Shown here: positions 16,060 to 22,397 of the stretch, in pieces
How positions within the stretch are numbered: position 1 is the stretch's first letter
Layout: the number at the start of each line of letters is the position of its first letter
Assembly (NCBI GenBank): GCA_964346495.1
Contig: CAYFUW010000018.1
Span: forward strand, 1 to 28,656
Reading direction: 5' to 3'
Origin: JBGZFC01 sp964346495
Lineage (GTDB): Bacteria; Bacteroidota; Bacteroidia; Bacteroidales; Dysgonomonadaceae
Length of the DNA stretch: 28,656 nucleotides
Translations under genes and position numbers: made by a program
The notes under the pieces: model-generated
The model's database searches: none
What the model was told of the DNA's origin: nothing
What the model saw: the letters and a program-made list of their open reading frames with translations, nothing else

Positions 16060-16458
16060 ATGAAAATAATTAAGTATTTTCTTTTGATGTCAGTTGTACT
16101 ATGTTTACAAAGTTGCCCTGAAGAGTATAGCGAAGAGCCGAATATTTATGTTAATTTTGAGAATAAATCGGGAGCAAAAATATACGTTGTTTATAGTATG
16201 ACAGAAAACACTATTTCCTCTGATGAGTTTATTATACCGCCAACAGAATACATTTTAAATGATGGAAGTTTAAAAATACCGGCACACACTGATTTTTTTA
16301 TTAAAAGGAAACTAGGAGTTCTAATTTATAAAGAACAAACGCTGGCTGATTATACCTGGGATGAAATACGTAGTAACAACATATTTGACAAACAATATGT
16401 TTTAACTTTAGAAGAATTAAAAGCAATTAATTATACTATTGTTTATGAAGGGGAATAA
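16060..16458 (+). CDS. Small lipoprotein, paralogue 2 (unknown function)
   Basis: The 132-aa paralogue of the preceding gene. Its lipoprotein signal ends at C19 (VLCLQSC). The mature part has NIYVNFENKSGAKIYVVYS, then IPAHTDFFIKRKLGVLIYKE, matching the position of paralogue 1's LKSPYYTILFNNNRKLNILIYKE. Both share a WxEI...NIFDK region before the nearly identical C-terminus. An aaagggagatg stretch 24-33 bases upstream is too far from the ATG to be a normal ribosome site. No partner gene beyond the paralogue is adjacent; the downstream gene is convergent. The function is unknown; a structural or binding role is more plausible than an enzymatic one. Confidence 0.78.
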   Translation: MKIIKYFLLMSVVLCLQSCPEEYSEEPNIYVNFENKSGAKIYVVYSMTENTISSDEFIIPPTEYILNDGSLKIPAHTDFFIKRKLGVLIYKEQTLADYTWDEIRSNNIFDKQYVLTLEELKAINYTIVYEGE

Positions 16459-16470
16459 TAATGGTCCACT

Positions 16471-16506
16471 TTGGCACAAGTTTCCGCAAGCTCAAACTTG
16501 CGCCAA
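16471..16506. repeat. GGCACAAGTTT hairpin
   Basis: Arms ttggcacaagtttc (16471-16484) and caaacttgcgccaa (16493-16506) pair with one internal mismatch and a mispaired apex. The word ccactttggcgcaagttt at 15352-15369 is a partial copy in the same orientation, lacking the right arm. It begins 12 bases after the lipoprotein 2 stop codon. Confidence 0.65.
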
Positions 16507-16514
16507 TTAGGTGT

Positions 16515-16611
16515 TCGCAAAGCACATTGCGGTTACTAAATCCGCATTGTGCATATAATATTGATTAAGGGCAATGTGGATTGAAACCACAATGCCCTAC
16601 AAAAAAGAGAC
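16515..16611 (+). repeat. Right ~97-bp direct repeat
   Basis: Same order and orientation as 15254-15351: CACATTGCGG hairpin (16522-16552), then gggcaatgtgg hairpin (16569-16597), then an A run and agagac. It is joined to palindrome copy B. The distance between left ends of the two direct repeats is 1,261 bases. Confidence 0.82.
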
Positions 16612-16631
16612 GCGGCATGCCACGTCTCTAC
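16606..16631. repeat. GTAGAGACG palindrome, copy B
   Basis: The palindrome is centred on ggcatgcc, with arms agagacgc and acgtctct. It is the reverse-complement relative of 15177-15204. It ends 22 bases from the pgm stop codon, so it could terminate the leftward pgm transcript, though no strong T run follows on that strand. Confidence 0.7.
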
Positions 16632-16652
16632 AATTTATTGGATGGAATATTA

Positions 16653-18401
16653 TTAAATATTCAACTCTTGTCTAATCATTTCAATTTTACTGTCAGCTAC
16701 TCTTTGCGCTTCCGCCAATTCTTCGCGACTATTCATGTCGGCTCTTACCTCAATATAGAACTTAATCTTTGGCTCAGTACCCGAAGGTCTGATAGATAGT
16801 TTAGTTCCCTCTTCGGTAAAGTATTGAAGTACGTTGGAAGTAGTTGGCATTTCGAGCGATATTTTTTCGTTATTCGCTACATCAACAGCTTCTAATGTTG
16901 CAAAATCTTTATAAAGAGTTACGGGTGAACCTGCAAGAGATTTTATTGGATTTGAGCGATAGTTTTTCATAATATTTTCTATCTCTTCCGCACCCTCTTT
17001 GCCTTTACGTACAAGAGAAATGCCCACCTCTTTAGAGTAACCGTACTCTACATAAATATCTTCCAGAAGTTGATATATTGTTTTGCCGTTATCTTTTGCC
17101 CATGCAGCAATTTCGGCAAAAAGCGTACAAGCCGAAACGGAATCTTTGTCGCGTACAAAATCGTTTGCCAGGAATCCGTAGCTCTCTTCACCACCACCGA
17201 TGTACTGTTTTACACCTTCGTTTTCACGAATTATTTTTGCAATCCATTTGAAACCGGTGTAGCAATCGTACATTTCGATACCGTTCTTTTTAGCTATATC
17301 AGCAACTAACTCTGTAGTTACAATAGTTTTTACAACAAACTCTTTGCCTGTTAATAATCCCATCTCTTTGCGTTTGGTCATCAAATAATATAGGAAAATA
17401 AGCATAGTTTGGTTACCATTGATAAGAACAAAGTTGCCATCGTTGTCTCTCACGGCTGTACCAATTCTATCGGCATCGGGGTCTGTAGCCAAAACAAATT
17501 CTGCTCCTACTTCGTTCGCTTTTTTGATTGCCAATTCCAAAGCTGCAGGCTCTTCGGGGTTGGGTGAGTAAACTGTTGGAAACTCTCCGCTTGTTACATC
17601 TTGTTCGGGTACATTGTAAACATTGGTGAATCCAACTGCACGAAGAGCTTTCGGTACTATCTCAACACCTGTTCCGTGAATTGGTGTGTAAACCATTTTT
17701 ATATCGTGATGACGCTTGATAGCATCGGGTGATAGAACAAAGCCTTTTATCTCGTTTACGAAAGCATCATCCATATCTTTTCCTATGATTTGGATTTTGT
17801 CTTTGTTGCCTTCGAACTTGATATCGCTTACGTTATTAATTCTATTTACTTCGGCTATAATATTTCTATCGTGTGGAGCAAGTACTTGCGCACCGTCGTC
17901 CCAATATGCTTTGTAGCCGTTGTACTCTTTCGGGTTGTGCGATGCAGTAAGCATAATTCCGCTTTGACAGCCCAATTTGCGAATTGCATAAGAAATTTCG
18001 GGAGTCGGACGTAAATCTTCAAATAGATAAACCTTTATACCGTTTGCCGAGAAAATATCTGCAGATATTTCTGCATATTTGCGGCTGTTTGTTCTGCAGT
18101 CGTGTCCAATTACAACTTTTATCTCATCAAGGTCTGAAAACTCTTTTAATAGATAATTCGAAAGTCCTTGTGTAGCACTTCCAACAGTATATTTATTTAC
18201 ACGATTGCTACCGGCACCCATTATGCCTCGCATACCTCCGGTTCCAAATTCCAAATCTTTGTAAAATGCATCTATTAGTTGCGTTTTGTCTTCGCTCTCT
18301 AACATCTGTTTTACCTCTTGTCGCGTCTCTTGGTCGTATTCGTCACTAAGCCAAGCGTTTGCTTTACTCGTTACTCTTTCTAATAATTCTTTGTTTTCCA
18401 T
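16653..18401 (-). CDS. Phosphoglucomutase/phosphomannomutase family protein
   Basis: Cytoplasmic alpha-D-phosphohexomutase interconverting hexose 1- and 6-phosphates through a phosphoserine. The 582-aa length and the sequence place it in the larger PGM2-like branch common in Bacteroidota and Firmicutes. All four domain signatures are intact: catalytic S154 in TASHNP (152-157), Mg-binding DPDADR (307-312), the sugar loop GGGEESYGF (402-410) and phosphate-binding RPSGTEPKIKFY near the C-terminus. Glucose specificity is most likely, but mannose cannot be excluded. It starts 55 bases after the C69 dipeptidase gene on the same strand; co-transcription is plausible but no functional link is obvious. 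Confidence 0.92.
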   Translation of the reverse strand: MENKELLERVTSKANAWLSDEYDQETRQEVKQMLESEDKTQLIDAFYKDLEFGTGGMRGIMGAGSNRVNKYTVGSATQGLSNYLLKEFSDLDEIKVVIGHDCRTNSRKYAEISADIFSANGIKVYLFEDLRPTPEISYAIRKLGCQSGIMLTASHNPKEYNGYKAYWDDGAQVLAPHDRNIIAEVNRINNVSDIKFEGNKDKIQIIGKDMDDAFVNEIKGFVLSPDAIKRHHDIKMVYTPIHGTGVEIVPKALRAVGFTNVYNVPEQDVTSGEFPTVYSPNPEEPAALELAIKKANEVGAEFVLATDPDADRIGTAVRDNDGNFVLINGNQTMLIFLYYLMTKRKEMGLLTGKEFVVKTIVTTELVADIAKKNGIEMYDCYTGFKWIAKIIRENEGVKQYIGGGEESYGFLANDFVRDKDSVSACTLFAEIAAWAKDNGKTIYQLLEDIYVEYGYSKEVGISLVRKGKEGAEEIENIMKNYRSNPIKSLAGSPVTLYKDFATLEAVDVANNEKISLEMPTTSNVLQYFTEEGTKLSIRPSGTEPKIKFYIEVRADMNSREELAEAQRVADSKIEMIRQELNI

Positions 18402-18456
18402 ACGAATCGTTATGTTTAAAATAATTTGGTTTTAAAATCTATTAAATGTTTAGGAG

Positions 18457-20091
18457 TTACTTTACTTCTCTAACTTTATATTTATCTCCTGTTTCATCGA
18501 TAACTTTCTTGATAAACTCTTTTGGATATCCGGTACGTATTGGTGAAGCCGGTAAACCGTGTGGGTTGCGCTTGAATTTTCCATTTTCCTCTCTTTTTAT
18601 AACACCGTCAAGATATTTTACCATCATATACTCTTCAAGTTTTTTCCACTCAGCCATACCATCTGCAACCAGATTGTTGGTATATTGAGTTAAAAACTTC
18701 ACACTCTCTTCTTGTGATTTTAATTCTCCTGCCTCTTTTTCAATTCTTGGTTGTGCTTCGCGGAATTGATTTTCGAGTTTCGATTGAGCTTTTTGCATAT
18801 CTACAACCATATCGCTATATCTGCTATAAACCATGTTCGATACTCGGTTGTGAATCCAGAATGCAGATGTTGATGAGTATGTCAACAAATCGCCATTTCC
18901 TACCGCCATAGCATGTGGCACTTCGTTATGAGCACAATAGAACGGATAATATACTGTTTGAGCAGCATCATCAACACCGAACCATAAGATTCCGCCAATG
19001 TGGTTTGGCAACCATGAACGCATCTGTGCAACAAAAGAGAATCCGGTTTGTTGTGTTGCGATAGGACGTTCGTTGCAGAAAGTTTCCGTTTCATACTCAA
19101 ATGAAAGTGGAGATATTCTATATGGCGAGTTAAACGGACCTGCTCCAACATCGTAACGCCAGTCAAGTTCTGTTCCTTCGTAGTGGTCGCGCATCATTGC
19201 TTGAATGTCGTGAACACTAAGTTTGCGGTCAGCTTTTATATATAAAGGCATTGGCTCAGTAGTTTGTCCTTTTGCATAGGTAACATATTTAGCCATATCT
19301 TTATTATATTTATTAAAGAACGACCAAACTCTTGCTTCACAAAAACGCAATGCACCAAAGTCGAGTGGGCAATAAGCTTTTGCAAAACTAAAATCTTCAT
19401 CTTTACCGTTGAAATAACCTTTTTCGCGAGCGAAAGAGATTACATCGGGAGCATATATGCAGTTTTCAGGGTCGTTCAAAGGGAATTGCTGTATTCTTGC
19501 CTGGTTGGCGTGTGCCGATACGCAGTCGTCTGGAATACGTATTGCTACCCATACCGCGCCTTTACTTCCCGGACCTTTGGCAATTATCTCCATAATCCAT
19601 ATTTCGTTGGGGTCTGCTATAGAGAATGATTCGCCCGAACTTCCAAAACCGTGTTCACCTACCAAATCAGTCATTATTTTAATAGCTTCTCGTGCATTTT
19701 TTGCACGTTGTAAGGTAACATATATTAAGCTGCCATAATCCATTATTCCTGTAGAGTCAACAAGCTCTTCTCTTCCTCCAAAAGTGGTTTCGGCAATTGC
19801 AAGTTGATGCTCATTCATGTTTCCGATAACATTGTAAGTTTTTAATACTTGCGGTATTTCACCCATATACTTTCCGGTGTCCCACTCGAAAATTTTCAGC
19901 ATCTCGCCCGGCTTGTAGGTTTTAGCGGGCCAGTGATACAGTTCACCATACAAGTTGTACGAGTCTGCCGAGTACGATATTATTGTTGACCCGTCTGTAG
20001 ATGCTTTTTTCCCTACCAAAAAATTGGTGCAAGGAAAAGCCATAGATGTTGCAAGTAATAAGATAATTGCAGTTAAAAAGTTTCTTTTCAT
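18457..20091 (-). CDS. C69 family dipeptidase
   Basis: Exported dipeptidase of the Ntn-hydrolase superfamily (PepD-like, formerly U34). Of 544 residues, the first 20 form a signal peptide (MKRNFLTAIILLLATSMAFP). C21 directly follows, in CTNFLVGKKASTDGS, the conserved start of mature C69 enzymes, where the N-terminal cysteine is the nucleophile. Cleavage before C21 would therefore both export and activate it. Motifs such as GSSGESFSIADPNEIWIMEI (about 151-170) and the ERP/TGFSFVAQMRSWLPNHIGG region match the family. It could be misread as a lipoprotein because of the cysteine, but MAFPC is not a good lipobox. It probably completes digestion of peptides processed by enzymes such as DPP7. Confidence 0.9.
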   Translation of the reverse strand: MKRNFLTAIILLLATSMAFPCTNFLVGKKASTDGSTIISYSADSYNLYGELYHWPAKTYKPGEMLKIFEWDTGKYMGEIPQVLKTYNVIGNMNEHQLAIAETTFGGREELVDSTGIMDYGSLIYVTLQRAKNAREAIKIMTDLVGEHGFGSSGESFSIADPNEIWIMEIIAKGPGSKGAVWVAIRIPDDCVSAHANQARIQQFPLNDPENCIYAPDVISFAREKGYFNGKDEDFSFAKAYCPLDFGALRFCEARVWSFFNKYNKDMAKYVTYAKGQTTEPMPLYIKADRKLSVHDIQAMMRDHYEGTELDWRYDVGAGPFNSPYRISPLSFEYETETFCNERPIATQQTGFSFVAQMRSWLPNHIGGILWFGVDDAAQTVYYPFYCAHNEVPHAMAVGNGDLLTYSSTSAFWIHNRVSNMVYSRYSDMVVDMQKAQSKLENQFREAQPRIEKEAGELKSQEESVKFLTQYTNNLVADGMAEWKKLEEYMMVKYLDGVIKREENGKFKRNPHGLPASPIRTGYPKEFIKKVIDETGDKYKVREVK

Positions 20092-20282
20092 TGTAAATTC
20101 TCTATTTAAGTTTGTGATAAATTTTAAGTTTTGTGTTGAGATTTGTTGATTATCTGAATTTAAAATTCTTTTCCAACTTAAATGTTTATTTTAAAAAACA
20201 TTTTATTGAGTGTAAAGATAGTTTAAAAACTACATATAAACAACATAGCTTAAAAATTATTTCGGTTAATTTAAGTAATTCG

Positions 20283-20314
20283 TTTGAATATGAAGGAAAA
20301 ATAAATTATTTTTG
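20283..20314 (+). promoter_or_regulatory. Bacteroidota promoter for the ftsB-xerD run
   Basis: TTTG (20283-20286), exactly 20 bases, then TATTTTTG (20307-20314) matches the -33/-7 consensus. Transcription would start near 20321, so a TTG start at 20324 would have almost no leader. This supports the ATG at 20342 as the true start of the first gene. Confidence 0.72.
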
Positions 20315-20341
20315 CAATAATAATTGGGTGCAAATGGAACT

Positions 20342-20641
20342 ATGAAAAAGTTTAAAAGCTTAAATAAAAGAAAATTTGGAATTTCCGGCTATCAGTTGGT
20401 GATTTTGGTGATTCTCGTTTTATCTTTATTCCTTTTTGGTGATAACAGTATTACAAAAAGGATTAAATACGAAAGAGAGATACGTCATCTGAAGTCACAA
20501 ATTGAGTTTTACAGAAATCAGACCGAAACAAACCGAGCTAAGCTTGAAGAGTTGAAATCGAACAAAGAAAACCTTGAAAAATTTGCCCGTGAAAATTATT
20601 TAATGAGAAAAGATGGCGAGGAGATATTTATTATAGAGTAG
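20342..20641 (+). CDS. FtsB/DivIC-like septum formation initiator
   Basis: Small bitopic cell-division protein, 99 residues from the ATG. A short basic cytoplasmic tail (MKKFKSLNKRKFG) precedes one membrane span (about 14-34). A periplasmic coiled coil (about 40-80, rich in K/E/R/L heptads) follows. It ends in LEKFARENYLMRKDGEEIFI, the characteristic FtsB/DivIC end. By analogy it bridges FtsL and FtsQ/DivIB at the septum. An in-frame TTG six codons earlier (20324) is possible, but the promoter geometry argues against it. It opens a rightward run with gaps of 40, about 50, 24 and 5 bases. Confidence 0.86.
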   Translation: MKKFKSLNKRKFGISGYQLVILVILVLSLFLFGDNSITKRIKYEREIRHLKSQIEFYRNQTETNRAKLEELKSNKENLEKFARENYLMRKDGEEIFIIE

Positions 20642-20681
20642 TCATCTGTTTTTTATACATTGCTAAATAAAGAATGGCATT

Positions 20682-21026
20682 ATGAATGTGAATAACGGTT
20701 TTGTTTATAAAATAGGAGCAGTTTTAGTATTAATTGCGGCAACAGCATATTTTATTGTTCCTGATATAGCAAAATGGTTAATGGCGGTTGGAGTTGCAGC
20801 CCTGCTTCTTTCAACGGCTCTTACTCCATATCCTGGAAAGAGCATTAGAGGAAAGAGGCTTTACAATTTCCAGATTATTTCGTGTATGCTCATGGCTGTG
20901 TCAGCATACTTAATGTTTACGAATAATAATATTTGGCCTTTGACAATGATGGCTGGAGCAATATTTCTGCTTTATGCTGCCATCATGATACCTAAAGAGT
21001 TGGAGAAAGAGAAAACAGAAGATTAA
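20682..21026 (+). CDS. Small multi-spanning membrane protein, unknown
   Basis: I do not recognise a named family. The 114-aa protein has about four hydrophobic helices (near 8-25, 27-45, 62-80 and 84-102) with short loops and a charged end (KELEKEKTED). A PYPGKSIRGKR loop between helices two and three is probably cytoplasmic. It lies between the ftsB-like gene and the two-component genes and is probably co-transcribed with them, so a division or envelope role is possible. No catalytic residues or cofactor motifs are seen. Confidence 0.72.
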   Translation: MNVNNGFVYKIGAVLVLIAATAYFIVPDIAKWLMAVGVAALLLSTALTPYPGKSIRGKRLYNFQIISCMLMAVSAYLMFTNNNIWPLTMMAGAIFLLYAAIMIPKELEKEKTED

Positions 21027-21077
21027 CTACTTTGAGAGATGGATTTAGGAAATCTATCAACAAAAAATAAAAAATTA

Positions 21078-22373
21078 ATGAAGCGTATTTTAATTTTAGA
21101 TGATAATTTAACGGTCTGCCTGATGCTTAAATCGTGGCTAGTAAAAAAAGACTACAATGTAGATACTGCTACCAGTGTTGATGAAGCTATTGAAAAAGTA
21201 AAAAATAAGCCATTTGACTTGATACTTTCGGACATTAGAATGCCCGGAGCTGACGGTTTTTCATTTTTGTCGTGGGTGAAAAAATTCGATTCTGATATAC
21301 TTGTTATAATGATGACCGGATTTTCAGATGTTGAAACTGCTGTAGAGTCATTAAAGTCGGGTGCTGTTGATTATATAGCAAAACCTATTGAACCGGAAAA
21401 TCTTTTTTCGAAAATAGAAGATGCTTTCAGGTTACAACAAAACCAAAAGGATATTAAGAAAATAGCTAGTGATTTCCTTTTGCCGCCACTTGATAAGTAT
21501 AAATTCTTTTCGGACTTAATACATGATGTAGCAATAAATGACTCACATCTTTTGATTGTTGGTGATAAAGGTACCGGAAAGATGTCGTTGGCAAAGCAAA
21601 TATTTGAAAGAAAGTCTGAGCCTACGAAGCCATTTATTGTTTTGGATAGTGCCGAAATAGTTTTGAAAAAGAGACTGATGTCGGGTATTGAAGATATTAC
21701 CGGTATAGATGAACACTTTGAGATGGCAAAAGGTGGTGTCTTGTTTGTTAAGAATGCAGAATCTTTAGATTCGAAATGCCAGGATCGGTTATTGGATAAT
21801 ATATTGAAGCAGAAGAAAGATGAAGATTTTAGACAATGTTTTTTAAGTAGTGACTGTACACTTAAAGAATTAAAAAAGGTTCTTTTGCCAAAACTATTCA
21901 ATCTGTTTGACAAAGTTATCGAGTTTCCAAGACTAAGTGATGATAAAGATGTTATTCTCTATTTTGCAAATCATTTCATCCAGTTTGCAAATAATGAGAC
22001 CAATAAAAATATTAAAAAGATAGATAAAAAAGTAGTTGATAGTTTGCTTAGCTACTCCTGGCCCGGAAATATTCAGGAATTAAAAAATACAATATTCAAA
22101 GCAGTACTATTTTCTGAAGGAACTGAAATAAAATCGGATGTTTTGCCATTTTTGTTCCAAAAATCACTTTCAGACATCAATTCCGGCAGTCAGCCTTTCG
22201 TTGATGACTCTGGTAGCGATGTGGAAAGTTTGCGTAAAGAAAATTATGAAAAGGAAAAAATAATTGAAGCTCTCGAAATTGCCAAAGGAAATAAAACTGT
22301 TGCTTCATCCATATTGAATATCGATAGAAAAACTTTATACAATAAAATAAAGTTATATAAAATAGATCAATAA
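21078..22373 (+). CDS. NtrC-like response regulator with degenerate AAA+ domain
   Basis: Cytoplasmic response regulator, 431 residues from the ATG at 21078. The frame is open from 21039, but MKRILILDDN is where receiver domains normally begin. Numbering from 21039: receiver domain 15-130 with acidic pair D21/D22, phosphoacceptor D65 (SDIRMPG), T93 and K115. A reduced AAA+ domain spans about 155-375 with Walker A GDKGTGK (175-181) and WPGNIQEL (341-348). A Fis-type helix-turn-helix lies near 405-443. The Walker B acidic pair is replaced by K238-N239 (LFVKNAES) and the GAFTGA sigma-54 loop is absent. It probably regulates sigma-70-type promoters or acts as a phosphorylation switch. The partner kinase starts 24 bases later. 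Confidence 0.87.
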   Translation: MKRILILDDNLTVCLMLKSWLVKKDYNVDTATSVDEAIEKVKNKPFDLILSDIRMPGADGFSFLSWVKKFDSDILVIMMTGFSDVETAVESLKSGAVDYIAKPIEPENLFSKIEDAFRLQQNQKDIKKIASDFLLPPLDKYKFFSDLIHDVAINDSHLLIVGDKGTGKMSLAKQIFERKSEPTKPFIVLDSAEIVLKKRLMSGIEDITGIDEHFEMAKGGVLFVKNAESLDSKCQDRLLDNILKQKKDEDFRQCFLSSDCTLKELKKVLLPKLFNLFDKVIEFPRLSDDKDVILYFANHFIQFANNETNKNIKKIDKKVVDSLLSYSWPGNIQELKNTIFKAVLFSEGTEIKSDVLPFLFQKSLSDINSGSQPFVDDSGSDVESLRKENYEKEKIIEALEIAKGNKTVASSILNIDRKTLYNKIKLYKIDQ

Positions 22374-22397
22374 CTAACTCTTTTTTGTGGTGTTGTT

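Noticed and set aside
15177..16631. CRISPR-like array formed by the repeated hairpins
   Set aside because: Copies are few, of different types, unevenly spaced and separated by genes; no cas genes are present.
21371..21913. 180-codon minus-strand frame opposite the response regulator
   Set aside because: Serine/phenylalanine-rich antisense shadow of a gene with clear domains.
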